A DNA stretch of 64,000 nt from JAVEWJ01 sp034004605. Its GTDB lineage: Bacteria > Patescibacteriota > Gracilibacteria > UBA1369 > LOWO2-01-FULL-3. Below, in pieces: positions 35,012 through 44,384 of the stretch. Location: positions 310,001 to 374,000 of the forward strand of contig JAVEWJ010000001.1 of NCBI GenBank assembly GCA_034004605.1. Reading direction: 5' to 3'. Below the pieces are notes generated by a model that saw only the letters and a list, made by a program, of their open reading frames with translations, made no database searches and was not told the DNA's origin. How positions within the stretch are numbered: position 1 is the first letter of the stretch; every line of letters starts with the position of its first letter. Made by a program: the position numbers and the translations under genes.

Positions 35012-36151
35012 ATGTTTTTAAAGGATTTTGTGAAAAAAATACTAATTATTTCGGAGTCTTCGGTTTTTACGGACTTTTCAGGAAATCTGATTTCAAGAGG
35101 TGGGGGGGCGAGCTTTACACATAATTTAGCCTTGAGTTTGATAAAGACGGGGAATTATCCGGTTGTTTTTGCTTTGAAAGAGTTTCCCGAGCAAAGTGAA
35201 TACGAGAAAATTTCCGGTGTTGTTTATTTAAGGAAATTTTCTTCCAATAGGTCGTCTTTTCGATTAATCAAATATTTGTATTTGGCTTTAAAAGAGTCTA
35301 AATCTTTTGACTGTATCGTTCTAAATCAGTTTTTACCACACCTTCTTCTTCCTTTTTTTTCTAAGAAAAGAACATATGCGATTTTGCATGATGTCTATTT
35401 GGATGATTTAGGTTTTTGGTTTCGACAATTCGGTTTTATTAAGGGAATTTTCGGTTTTGTGGCTGAATATCTCCAACTTTTTTGCGATCGTTTTTTTGCG
35501 GATTTTGTGATTACTGTTTCCGAGAGCAGTAGAGATAAATTTTTGAAAAGATTTCGAGGGGCTAATAAAAAGATTTTTTTGCTTAGAAATTCTTTAAATT
35601 TTTCAGAATATAAAACTTTGCCCAAGGAGGATTATTTGCTTTTTGTCGGAAGATTTGTGGCTTATAAGAGGCCGAAAGATTTAATTTTTGTTTTAAAAAA
35701 AGTTCGGGAAAAATATCCGAAAATGGGTCTTAAGTTTGTTGTGACTAGGGATTTTTTGAAGATTCGAAATGAAATAATTGAATTGGCAAAGGCTTCGGGT
35801 ATCGAGGACTTTGAGTTCATAGAAAATTGTCCGTCAGATATTTTAAAAAATTTATATTCCAAAGCTAAAATTTTGGTGCATCCTTCTGTCGTTGAGGGGC
35901 AGGGTATTGTCGTTTTGGAAGCTTTGGCGAGTGGTACACCTGTATGTGCATATAATTTACACGCATATAAAGGAATGCTTGAAAATGGTGTAAACTGTGA
36001 ACTTTGTGAGAAAAAAAATGTGTCAGTTTTGGCAGACTGCGTTTTGAAAATACTGGAAAATTACGAATATTATCGTAACAACACCGGGAAAAAACTTTCG
36101 GAGTTTTCTGTGAAAAATTTTGATACTGAAGTGGTTAGGATTTTTGAATGA
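35012..36151 (+). CDS. family 4 glycosyltransferase
   Basis: About 379 residues from ATG 35012; GTG 35030 (VKKILIISES) is an equally good start, and ATG 34976 is less likely. GT-B fold with an N-terminal G-rich loop (SRGGGASFTHNLALSL) and a GT4 C-terminal domain: LLFVGRFVAYKRPKDLI, and KILVHPSVVEGQGIVVLEAL with the E-x7-E motif. The last 17 bases overlap the convergent GT at 36135. It probably adds sugars to the surface glycan in the cytoplasm. Confidence 0.83.
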   Translation: MFLKDFVKKILIISESSVFTDFSGNLISRGGGASFTHNLALSLIKTGNYPVVFALKEFPEQSEYEKISGVVYLRKFSSNRSSFRLIKYLYLALKESKSFDCIVLNQFLPHLLLPFFSKKRTYAILHDVYLDDLGFWFRQFGFIKGIFGFVAEYLQLFCDRFFADFVITVSESSRDKFLKRFRGANKKIFLLRNSLNFSEYKTLPKEDYLLFVGRFVAYKRPKDLIFVLKKVREKYPKMGLKFVVTRDFLKIRNEIIELAKASGIEDFEFIENCPSDILKNLYSKAKILVHPSVVEGQGIVVLEALASGTPVCAYNLHAYKGMLENGVNCELCEKKNVSVLADCVLKILENYEYYRNNTGKKLSEFSVKNFDTEVVRIFE

Positions 36152-37205
36152 TTTTGAGGATTTTTAAAAAATTTTCCGTTTGTTTTTTGATTGTGAATTT
36201 TTGTGCGAAATTTGGGCCTGTTTTTTTGAAATTTTCTTTTTCTGTCGAGTTTTTAATGAGAGTTAAAATATGTTTTTTTAATGCGTTTTTGTCTTTGGGG
36301 TCGTGCATAAAGGTTATTTTTGAAAATATTTCTTTTAGACTGCCTCCTGTTGAACATATTGTGGGGATACCCAAAGAAAGGGCTTCAACCGGTGGAATAC
36401 CGAAACCCTCATAGTGGGAGGGGTATATGAAAATATCCGCAAATTTTATGAGATTTGATTTTTCTTTTTCGGTGACAAAGGATCTCCAAATTATATCCTT
36501 GTGTTTGAGTTTTTTTAGAATTTTTTTGTTTTTCCAGCCGGCTTTACCTGCTAAAACAAGTCTATGTGATATTTTTTTTTCTTTTTTTAATTCTAAAAAC
36601 GCATCTATGAGCATTTCAATATTTTTTCGTGGCTCGAGGGTTCCGATGTTCAACATGTATTCACCTTTTATTAAAGGCGAATTGTCTTTGTTTTTTATTT
36701 CTTTTATTCCCGGAGCAAGTGTGAAAATGTTTTTTGTTCTTCCAAATATTTTTTTTAAGTCGTGTTTTGTATTTTCTGATGGGGTAATTAAAAAGTCGGA
36801 TTTTTTTATGACTAAGGGGAGAAATGTTTTGTGTACAAGATTTGTTTTGAAAGTGTGAAACTCGGGTTTTATGTAATTTGTGAGGTCATGAATTATGGTA
36901 ATTGTTTTTATTGGGTTTTTTATTCGAAACGGTCCGAAATGTGCTGGTTCAATGACAATGTCGGGTTTGATGCGGTTTATTTCTTGCGGTAGTAAAACGA
37001 ATTTTCTGTAAAATTCATAAATCCACCCTTTTGTTTTTATTATTATTTCGTTTTGTCCCTTGAAAAATTCATTTTTCTCGGTGTGAACGAATGTGTATTT
37101 GTTTTTTTTATCAAAATGAATAAGACCTTCGATGAGGTTTTTTGTGTAAGTGTGGATTCCAGCTTTTTGATTGTCTACGGCGTCTGCTATAATCGCGATG
37201 TGCAT
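36135..37205 (-). CDS. family 4 glycosyltransferase (MtfB/WbaZ-like)
   Basis: 356 residues. The N-terminus IAIIADAVDNQKAGIHTYTKN is the usual opening of bacterial mannosyltransferase-type GT4s. The C-terminal domain has YMLNIGTLEPRKNIEMLIDA, then FIYPSHYEGFGIPPVEAL (E-x7-E) and GIPTICSTGGSL. It is a lone minus-strand gene between two plus-strand genes, overlapping the upstream one by 17 bases at its 3' end and diverging from wzm with only 19 bases between start codons. Confidence 0.85.
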   Translation of the reverse strand: MHIAIIADAVDNQKAGIHTYTKNLIEGLIHFDKKNKYTFVHTEKNEFFKGQNEIIIKTKGWIYEFYRKFVLLPQEINRIKPDIVIEPAHFGPFRIKNPIKTITIIHDLTNYIKPEFHTFKTNLVHKTFLPLVIKKSDFLITPSENTKHDLKKIFGRTKNIFTLAPGIKEIKNKDNSPLIKGEYMLNIGTLEPRKNIEMLIDAFLELKKEKKISHRLVLAGKAGWKNKKILKKLKHKDIIWRSFVTEKEKSNLIKFADIFIYPSHYEGFGIPPVEALSLGIPTICSTGGSLKEIFSKITFMHDPKDKNALKKHILTLIKNSTEKENFKKTGPNFAQKFTIKKQTENFLKILKIIQKS

Positions 37206-37224
37206 AATTTTTGATAAGCCTAAA

Positions 37225-37995
37225 ATGATTGTAAAGGAAAAAATACCGAATTTCGAGCTTCTTTTTACTATGATTAAGACAGACTTTAAGCTTAGATATT
37301 ATGGTAGTGTGCTTGGATTTTTTTGGTCATTGCTTAAGCCTCTTTTGATGTTTCTTGTTTTATATACCGTTTTCACCGTTTTTATTCGTTGGAATGTCCC
37401 AAATTTTCAGCTTTATCTTCTTCTTGGAATTATTATTTGGAATTTTTTTTCGGAAGCTACTGTAAACGGGATAAACTCTTTGCAAAATAAATCCGCAATT
37501 CTTAAAAAAGTGTATTTCCCGAGAATTTTTGTCGTGATTTCCTCGACGGCGACTTCTTTTCTGGTGTTTTTACTTAATTTGTCAGTTTTTTTCGTTTTTT
37601 ATTTGTTTTCAGGTCTCGGTTTTTCTTTCGAAATGATTATTTTTCCTTTTTATGTAGTTTTGATTTATTTTTTCGCTCTTGGACTTTCTTTGATTCTTTC
37701 AATTGTGCAAGTGTACTTCAAGGATATGATTCAAATTTGGGAAGTGGCTTTGTCTGCAGGGTTTTATTTGTCTCCCATTATTTATCCTTTGGCTTTGGTC
37801 CCGAGAGAATATTGGAAATTTTTATTTATAAATCCAATTACCGGCATTGTCCAATATTCAAGAATTCTCTTAATAGATCACAATTTTCCGAGTTTTTATG
37901 GTAGTCTGTATTTGCTTTTTTTTATTTTTTGCGTGCTTATTTTCGGTTTTTTCGTTTTTAAAAAATATTCCAAACATATAATTGAGAAACTTTGA
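37225..37995 (+). CDS. wzm: ABC-2 polysaccharide exporter permease (Wzm/TagG-like)
   Basis: 257 residues from ATG 37225 (MIVKEKIPNFELLFTMIK); the ATG at 37171 lies inside the divergent gene. Six membrane helices. The RYYGSVLGFFWSLLKPLLMF segment is the amphipathic gate region typical of O-antigen and teichoic-acid exporters. The TGA stop overlaps the TTG start of wzt by 4 bases. With Wzt it exports an undecaprenyl-linked polysaccharide. Confidence 0.9.
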   Translation: MIVKEKIPNFELLFTMIKTDFKLRYYGSVLGFFWSLLKPLLMFLVLYTVFTVFIRWNVPNFQLYLLLGIIIWNFFSEATVNGINSLQNKSAILKKVYFPRIFVVISSTATSFLVFLLNLSVFFVFYLFSGLGFSFEMIIFPFYVVLIYFFALGLSLILSIVQVYFKDMIQIWEVALSAGFYLSPIIYPLALVPREYWKFLFINPITGIVQYSRILLIDHNFPSFYGSLYLLFFIFCVLIFGFFVFKKYSKHIIEKL

Positions 37996-39155
37996 ATAAA
38001 GCTATTGTTGCAGATCAAATTTCGAAAAAGTTTTTACTACCTTTTGAAAAAAAAGAGAGTTTTCGTGAATTATTTTTTTCGGCTTTAAAACCTCAAAAAT
38101 ATGATGAGATTTCTGTTCTTTCGAGCATTTCTTTTGAGGTTTTTAAAGGGGAATTTTTTTCTATAATAGGGAAAAACGGCTCGGGTAAGTCCACGCTACT
38201 TAAACTTCTTGCGAATATTTATGCTCCGGATACAGGTAAGGTGTTTGTTTTAGGAAGGATTTCTCCTTTTTTGGAGCTTGGGGTTGGTTTTAATCCTGAG
38301 CTTAGTGCTTTTGAAAATGTTTTTTTAAACGGAGCGGTTCTCGGTCTTTCAAGAAAAGAAATTTTTAAACGATATGATGAGATAGTGGACTTTGCGGAAT
38401 TATCCGGTTTTATGAATCAAAAGCTAAAAAATTTTTCTTCGGGAATGCAGGTTCGACTTGCTTTTTCGATCGCAATGCAGAGCGACGCGGATGTGTTTCT
38501 TATGGATGAAGTTCTTGCCGTGGGCGATTTGGATTTTCAAAAAAAATGTTTTTATAAATTTAAAGAACTTAAGAAAGATGGTAAGACTATTGTTTTTGTG
38601 TCTCATGATTTGGAAAATGTGCGCAGGTTTTCCGATCGGGTTCTATATTTGAAGGAGGGAAAAATAGATTTACTTGGCGAAACGAGTACGGTTCTAAATA
38701 AGTATGTTTCAGATATGAGTTCGGGGTTTATTGAAAATGACCAGAAGAAGCCAACAAATGTCGTAAAGCTCAAGTTTGTTCGGGCTAATCTTTCGGGGAC
38801 TATGACTTTAAGCGAAGAGAACTCTTTGAAACTTAAAATTTCCTTGGATTCTGAGATTGATTATATTAATCCGACTTTGGGTTTTATTCTTTATAATTCC
38901 GATGGAGTGAAAGTGTTTTATTCAAACAGCAAAATCAGTGGGCTTAAAGTGCCGGATCTCAAAATTGGCGAAAATGAATATTTAATTGAACTTAGTAATT
39001 TAAATTTATCCACCGGAAAATATTTTTTGACTTTGGCTTTGAGTGATGAGGAGTTAATCAGTGACTTTTTTTGGAAGGATAAGGCTTTTGAGTTTTATGT
39101 GGAAAATCCATCCAAGGGTCTTGGAGTTTGTAATTTTGAACATAAGTTTTTATGA
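37992..39155 (+). CDS. wzt: ABC polysaccharide exporter ATPase (Wzt-like) with glycan-binding C-domain
   Basis: 387 residues with a TTG start in the 4-base overlap with wzm. The nucleotide-binding domain (1-235) has Walker A IIGKNGSGKSTLLKLL, signature NFSSGMQVRLAFS, Walker B DVFLMDEVLAVGD and the switch His in VFVSHD. Residues about 245-387 form an extra beta domain like the Wzt C-terminal domain, which in O9a-type systems recognises the capped end of the glycan. A downstream methyltransferase could provide that cap. The next gene overlaps by 4 bases. Confidence 0.9.
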   Translation: MNKAIVADQISKKFLLPFEKKESFRELFFSALKPQKYDEISVLSSISFEVFKGEFFSIIGKNGSGKSTLLKLLANIYAPDTGKVFVLGRISPFLELGVGFNPELSAFENVFLNGAVLGLSRKEIFKRYDEIVDFAELSGFMNQKLKNFSSGMQVRLAFSIAMQSDADVFLMDEVLAVGDLDFQKKCFYKFKELKKDGKTIVFVSHDLENVRRFSDRVLYLKEGKIDLLGETSTVLNKYVSDMSSGFIENDQKKPTNVVKLKFVRANLSGTMTLSEENSLKLKISLDSEIDYINPTLGFILYNSDGVKVFYSNSKISGLKVPDLKIGENEYLIELSNLNLSTGKYFLTLALSDEELISDFFWKDKAFEFYVENPSKGLGVCNFEHKFL

Positions 39156-41098
39156 AAAAGGTGTTTTTTGTTTATTTTTTGTTACTTTCCGCTTTTGTTT
39201 TGATGGCATATTTTGTGAATGTTCCCTTGATTCCTACCGATGAACAATATTATGTGAATTTTGCGCGGTGTTTTGTTGGTATTAAGGATAATTGTGTAAA
39301 TAATGGGGTGCCTTTTGGTTTATCTTTTTTTCTGATTCCTTTTGTTTTGATTAAAGACTTAAGTCTTCAATTCTCATCGATGATTTTTTTCAATTCAATG
39401 GTAGCAAGTACCGTTTTTTTTGTGTCTTATTGGTTTTTTTCGAAAAATTTAAAACGCGAAGAAAATGAGTCGATTTTTTTGTCCGCTTTGGTTACTCTTT
39501 TGCCTTCTTTTTTTCTCACAGGAAAAACAATAATGACAGAGCCTTTATTTATCGTTTTTTCCGGTTTTTTGTTTCTTTTGGTTTATAGTTTGAAAGAGAA
39601 AGATTTATGGTGGAAATATTCTCTTTTAGGCTTTGTCTCGTTTTTGCTTTTTTTGATTCGATTAAACGGAATAATTTTTTTGGTTTTGTCATTTATTTAT
39701 GTTTTGTTTTTTGTTTTTCCGAAGAGCAAAAAGGCTTTATTTTACTTTGTGGTGGGAGTTTTGCCGCTTTTTCTTTTAAAGATGTTTATTCAAAGGTTTG
39801 TTTTTGAAGATATGTCTTCTTTGTACTCTTCGAGTTTGAATTCCTTTTTTAGTGTCGTTTTTTCTTTTTCCTGGCTTAAAAATTTTTTCGGATATGTCGT
39901 TTATACAAGTATTGCATCGTTTTTTGTTGTTCCTTTTTTTGTCTTGGATTTTTTTCGAAAACGGAAGTCTTCGAAAAAAACTTTATTTTTTGTTGTAGCT
40001 TTTGTTTTAAATGTTTTGCTTGTCTCCGTTCTTTTTGAGAACGGAGATCGTTTTGATCATCATTTTTACGGAAGATATATTGATGCTTTTCTTTTGCCTT
40101 TGATTCTTCTTTCTCTTGATTTTGTTTATTTCGAAAAGAAGCGTAAGAGCGCTAATTTATTTATTGTATTAGGCTTTTTTCTTTTTTCTTTTTTGTTTAT
40201 GTATCATCCGGAGAATTTTTTGGGTCTTAATGTTTACAGTATTTTCCCTTTGATGTTTTTCTTTGAATGGTTTTCTTCAAATGGTTTTTATTGGGGAATT
40301 GTATATATTTCATTTTTTTCCTTAGGTTTTTATTTATTAAGATACCGATCGAAATTTTTTATTTTGAGTGTGTTGTTTTTCCTTTCTGTTTCAGCATATT
40401 TTTCATATTTCTATTCCGGTTCACTTTCGAGAAATCTTGAAATTAATTTGCCGTTTTATCTGAATAATATTTCGAATGAAAAAAGTAATATATATATTAA
40501 AAAGTCTTTGTTTCATGAATATTTATATGCGGTTTATAAATTTTATTTACCCAATTTGGTTGAATTTTCAAATTTAGATGAAATTAGTGGTGTTAAAGAT
40601 GGGTTTTTATTAACAGAAAAAGCGGTGGATTTAAATAACGCATATCTTTTGAATTTTGAAAATCATCAAAATATTGCTTTGTATACTTTTGATTTCGATT
40701 TGTATAGTCGCCTAAAAGAACAAAAAAAAGTTATTTTCGATGATGTCTTAAACGAAGAAGTAGTTTCTGATATTTCAGTAGTTTTTGATTTTTCCTTTCA
40801 GAATATTCGGATTCTTAAATTTAAAGTGAAAAATATTGGCGAACTTCCTTGGATCACTTATTTTCCTTCAAGACATAGTAAGCTTCAAACACATGAGGTG
40901 TCCTTGCGTGAATATTGTTTTGATGGTGATGAAATTGTCGGGGAAAAGCGAAAGAGATTTGATTCTGTGGTTTTTCCGGGTGAAAGTCAGGAATTTCTTT
41001 TTTATACTGCTTCTCCCGTATGTAGTAAAATAACTTATGATGTGGTACAAGAGGGGTATAAGGGATTTCCCCCTGTTCTTGAAATTGAGTTGAAATGA
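39152..41098 (+). CDS. GT-C-type membrane glycosyltransferase
   Basis: 648 residues with about 12 helices in the first 420, then a soluble domain. The first exterior loop reads VPLIPTDEQYYVNFARCF with the acidic pair in the GT-C position, followed by the PMT-like GKTIMTEPLFIVFSG region. The C-terminal 200 residues (from about 425) look soluble and exterior. It probably modifies the exported glycan using a polyprenyl-phosphate sugar. Overlaps both neighbours by 4 bases. Confidence 0.7.
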   Translation: MKKVFFVYFLLLSAFVLMAYFVNVPLIPTDEQYYVNFARCFVGIKDNCVNNGVPFGLSFFLIPFVLIKDLSLQFSSMIFFNSMVASTVFFVSYWFFSKNLKREENESIFLSALVTLLPSFFLTGKTIMTEPLFIVFSGFLFLLVYSLKEKDLWWKYSLLGFVSFLLFLIRLNGIIFLVLSFIYVLFFVFPKSKKALFYFVVGVLPLFLLKMFIQRFVFEDMSSLYSSSLNSFFSVVFSFSWLKNFFGYVVYTSIASFFVVPFFVLDFFRKRKSSKKTLFFVVAFVLNVLLVSVLFENGDRFDHHFYGRYIDAFLLPLILLSLDFVYFEKKRKSANLFIVLGFFLFSFLFMYHPENFLGLNVYSIFPLMFFFEWFSSNGFYWGIVYISFFSLGFYLLRYRSKFFILSVLFFLSVSAYFSYFYSGSLSRNLEINLPFYLNNISNEKSNIYIKKSLFHEYLYAVYKFYLPNLVEFSNLDEISGVKDGFLLTEKAVDLNNAYLLNFENHQNIALYTFDFDLYSRLKEQKKVIFDDVLNEEVVSDISVVFDFSFQNIRILKFKVKNIGELPWITYFPSRHSKLQTHEVSLREYCFDGDEIVGEKRKRFDSVVFPGESQEFLFYTASPVCSKITYDVVQEGYKGFPPVLEIELK

Positions 41099-42234
41099 AA
41101 AAAATCGCAATCGTCGTTCAAAGGTTTGGTGAAGAAATCTTCGGAGGTGCCGAGAGGCACGCTTTTGTTCTTGCAAAAAAGCTTTCAAAACACCTTGATG
41201 TGACCGTACTTACAACTTGCGCTAAGGATTATTATTCTTGGAAAAACGAGTACTTCGCAGGTTTGTCTTTTGTTGACGGAATAAGGACTATTCGTTTTGA
41301 GACTGATTTTTCGCGGAATAAAATGGAGTTTGATAAGTTTTCGGGGGAAGTATTTTCAAATCCATCGGATTTGAAAATAAACGAAGATTGGATGAAGGCT
41401 CAGGGGCCTTATTCAAGCGATCTTTTCGATTTTTTGAGTGAAAACGATGGCAAATATGATGCTTTTGTTTTTATGACTTATTTGTATGCGAGCACGGTTT
41501 TCGGTTCCAGGCGAATTCAAAAATCCAAAAAATTTCTAATTCCCACCGCTCACGACGAGAAGCCGATTTATCTGCCGATTTTTAAAGATGTGTTTTCGTG
41601 TTTTGATGGCCTTATTTTCAATACCGATGCTGAACGAACTTTTGTTCATACCCTTTTTCCCGGTTTAGCTATTCCTGAAATTGTAATGGGTATTTCTGTC
41701 GAAGTCCCTGATATTTCGAAGGATTCGGTTAGTCTTGGAAAACGGGCTTCTTATATTGGGCGTATTGAAGAGAATAAAGGTCTTGGGGAACTTTTTGATT
41801 ACTGGGAAAAGGTCGATAAATTATTTTCCGCAGAGCTTGTAGTTGCTGGAGAACGATATATGAAAATTCCCAAAGATGTAAAATATTTGGGTAAATTGTC
41901 AGAGGATCGGAAGTATAAACTGATTACAGAAAGCACTTTTATAATTGTTCCTTCAAAATTTGAGAGTCTTTCTTTGCTTTTATTGGAGGCTTTTTCGCAG
42001 AAGAAACCGGTTTTGGTAAATGGAAAATCTCAAGTGCTTACAGATCATTGTTTGAAAAGTAATGGAGGTCTTTGGTATGATGATTTCGAAGATTTTGAGC
42101 AGTGCGTTAAGTTTTTGTTGGAAAATGAAGATATTGCCTGCAAAATGGGTGAAAATGGTTATCGTTATTTTAAGGAAAATTATGATTTTGAGGTTTTGAT
42201 TAATAAATTTTTAGATTTTGTTTATGGAAAATAA
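41095..42234 (+). CDS. family 4 glycosyltransferase
   Basis: 379 residues. The opening IAIVVQRFGEEIFGGAERHA is the GGAE loop of GT4 enzymes. The C-terminal domain has ASYIGRIEENKGLGELFDYW and FIIVPSKFESLSLLLLEAFS (E-x7-E). It belongs to the tightly overlapping wzm-wzt unit, so it probably builds the exported polysaccharide. It resembles the GT at 43215, with the same GGAE opening and a TTC-x-KD motif. Confidence 0.85.
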   Translation: MKKIAIVVQRFGEEIFGGAERHAFVLAKKLSKHLDVTVLTTCAKDYYSWKNEYFAGLSFVDGIRTIRFETDFSRNKMEFDKFSGEVFSNPSDLKINEDWMKAQGPYSSDLFDFLSENDGKYDAFVFMTYLYASTVFGSRRIQKSKKFLIPTAHDEKPIYLPIFKDVFSCFDGLIFNTDAERTFVHTLFPGLAIPEIVMGISVEVPDISKDSVSLGKRASYIGRIEENKGLGELFDYWEKVDKLFSAELVVAGERYMKIPKDVKYLGKLSEDRKYKLITESTFIIVPSKFESLSLLLLEAFSQKKPVLVNGKSQVLTDHCLKSNGGLWYDDFEDFEQCVKFLLENEDIACKMGENGYRYFKENYDFEVLINKFLDFVYGK

Positions 42235-43237
42235 TAATGAAAATTTTAGTGTTGTTGAAATAATGAAAGAGCTTAAACAAAAAGCTTTAAAAAGAAAAAT
42301 GTCTGTAGATAATGATTTTTTAAAAAGTCTGGATTTAAGAAAACTAAAGCCTGTTTCGGCTTTTGAAATAGAAAAATCGGGTATAGATGGCCAAATAAGT
42401 AAAAAGTTGGTTGTTAAAAAAATTCAAAAGAAGGGTCTTTACGGTCGAATCGTGAATTATGGTCTTCGTAAGTTTTATTTTGCTTTGAGATATTTGTTGG
42501 ATGGACTTATTTTAAGTCAGGAAAAATTTAATGAGAGAGTCCTTCGTTTTATGTCTAAAAGATCAAAGGAAATAGACTTTGATTATTCGAGTTTTGAAGA
42601 GAAATTTCGTGGAAGTACTGAAAAGGTTTTAGAAAAACAGCGGAAATATTTGCCTTTTTTTGAGGGGCGTGAAAATGTGCTTGATATCGGTTTCGGTAGA
42701 GGAGAATTTTTGGACTTTTTGAGCCAATCAGGTGTAAAAGCTATTGGTGTGGATAGTTATTTCCCTTTTGTTACGGATGCAAAACGGCGAGGTTTTTCCG
42801 TTTATAATGCAGATGCGCTTGATTTTGTTCAAAGTTTTGACGGGAAATTTAACGGTGTTTTTTGTTCTCAATTTGCGGAACACACAGAGTCCGCATATTT
42901 ATATTCGTTAATTAAAAGCGTTTTTGAAAAGCTTGAAACCGGAGCGTTTTTTGTTATGGAGACTATTAATGTAAAATCTCTTTCGGTTTTTTCAAACAGT
43001 GTTTATATGGATCCGACTCATTTTAGACCGATTCATCCCGAGACTTTGAAGTTTTTCTTTGAAAGTGCGGGATTTCGTGATGTGTCTTTTATTTTTAGCG
43101 GGGATTTTTCGCCTGAAGAAAAGCTTCGTGAGCTTATTGAGAGGGATGAAAATGATAAAATTTATAATGAAAACATCAGAAAAATGAATGAATTATTATT
43201 TGCCCCTCAAGATTATGCAGTTGTTGGAAAAAAATAA
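42224..43237 (+). CDS. SAM-dependent methyltransferase, WbdD-like glycan cap candidate
   Basis: 337 residues from ATG 42224, an 11-base overlap with the previous gene. A charged helical N-terminal region (about 1-130) precedes a class I methyltransferase domain: VLDIGFGRGEFLDFLSQSG (motif I), IGVDSYFPFVTDA, and GVFCSQFAEHTESAYLYS. It ends FAPQDYAVVGKK, an ending typical of methyltransferases in ABC-exporter polysaccharide clusters. It may cap the growing chain to set its length for Wzt; this is inferred from family and position. Confidence 0.78.
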   Translation: MENNNENFSVVEIMKELKQKALKRKMSVDNDFLKSLDLRKLKPVSAFEIEKSGIDGQISKKLVVKKIQKKGLYGRIVNYGLRKFYFALRYLLDGLILSQEKFNERVLRFMSKRSKEIDFDYSSFEEKFRGSTEKVLEKQRKYLPFFEGRENVLDIGFGRGEFLDFLSQSGVKAIGVDSYFPFVTDAKRRGFSVYNADALDFVQSFDGKFNGVFCSQFAEHTESAYLYSLIKSVFEKLETGAFFVMETINVKSLSVFSNSVYMDPTHFRPIHPETLKFFFESAGFRDVSFIFSGDFSPEEKLRELIERDENDKIYNENIRKMNELLFAPQDYAVVGKK

Positions 43238-44384
43238 AATCGGGTTCGTTTTACCTTGGTATGGCCAAAATATTCCGGGCGGAGCTGAGGCTGAGGCTTT
43301 GGGGCTTATTGATAATTTGAAATCTCATTTTGACGTGGAGGTTCTTACGACTTGCGTGAAGGATTTTTTCAGCGATTGGAATGAAAATTTTTGGAAGGAA
43401 GGAACTTATTTTGAGAATGGTGTAAAAATAATGCGATTGAAGGTTGATAAAAAAGACCGTTTTGATTTTCATAATGTGAACAGACTTCTTATGAACGGAA
43501 AGCGACCTGATTTGGATGAAGAGAAAATTTATATGCGTGGTCAAGTTTCAAGTAGAGGTTTGAATAGCTTTATTAAGACAAATGTTTTAAATTATAAGTA
43601 TTTTTTTTCGATGCCATATATGTTTGGTACTACTGTTGATTTGTCATTGATTGCTCCTGAAAAAACGGTTTTGATTCCTTGTCTTCATAACGAGGCTTAT
43701 GCAAGGATGGAGGTTTATAAAACAATGTTTTCGTCCGTTTTTAGAGTTTTTTTTCATATGAATAGTGAAAAACGGCTTGCGGAAAGTTTATATGGAAACA
43801 ATGATTCTTTTCGAATTATCGGGGAGGCTTTGGATTTGAATGTTTCGGGTAATAAGGAGAGATTTTTTTTAAAATATGGTGTTCGAGATTTTTTTGTATA
43901 TGTTGGGCGAAAGGACGAGGGTAAAAATGTGCCACTTCTTGTTCATTGGTTTTCCAAATATCGTGATCTTTCCGGAAAGGACGTAAAACTTCTTCTGATA
44001 GGCCCTGGTGAATTAAATCTTCCTTTACCTTCTGGTATTGTGGATTTGGGTTTTATAACCCGTCAGGATAAATTTGATGCAATTTTCGCTTCCTTGGGGT
44101 TGATAAATCTATCATTAAACGAAAGTTTTTCTTTGGTTCTTATGGAGGCAGGTCTTCTTAAGAGGCCCGTGATTGTGCATGAAAATTCGGAAGTGCTAAT
44201 GGAACATGTGCATAAGGGCAATATGGGGCTTTTTGCCAGCGATTTTTTTGAATTTTTTGAAGTATTAAATTATATTTGGGAAAACAAGGAATTTTCTTCG
44301 AGGCTGGGTTTAAATGGATATAATTATGTTTTAAATAATTTCTCAAAGGAAAGGGTGCTTAAAAATATACTTAGCAATTTGTGA
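43215..44384 (+). CDS. family 4 glycosyltransferase
   Basis: About 389 residues from ATG 43215 (MQLLEKNKIGFVLPWYG), chosen to reduce overlap with the methyltransferase gene. The opening IGFVLPWYGQNIPGGAEAEA carries the GGAE loop. The C-terminal domain has FFVYVGRKDEGKNVPLLVHW and GLINLSLNESFSLVLMEAG (E-x7-E). The stop overlaps the next start codon by one base. Acts in the cytoplasm on the glycan of this unit. Confidence 0.84.
   Translation: MQLLEKNKIGFVLPWYGQNIPGGAEAEALGLIDNLKSHFDVEVLTTCVKDFFSDWNENFWKEGTYFENGVKIMRLKVDKKDRFDFHNVNRLLMNGKRPDLDEEKIYMRGQVSSRGLNSFIKTNVLNYKYFFSMPYMFGTTVDLSLIAPEKTVLIPCLHNEAYARMEVYKTMFSSVFRVFFHMNSEKRLAESLYGNNDSFRIIGEALDLNVSGNKERFFLKYGVRDFFVYVGRKDEGKNVPLLVHWFSKYRDLSGKDVKLLLIGPGELNLPLPSGIVDLGFITRQDKFDAIFASLGLINLSLNESFSLVLMEAGLLKRPVIVHENSEVLMEHVHKGNMGLFASDFFEFFEVLNYIWENKEFSSRLGLNGYNYVLNNFSKERVLKNILSNL

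Noticed and set aside
37171..37224. Longer start of the Wzm-like permease
   Set aside because: It lies inside the divergent GT4 coding region and adds residues not seen in the family.
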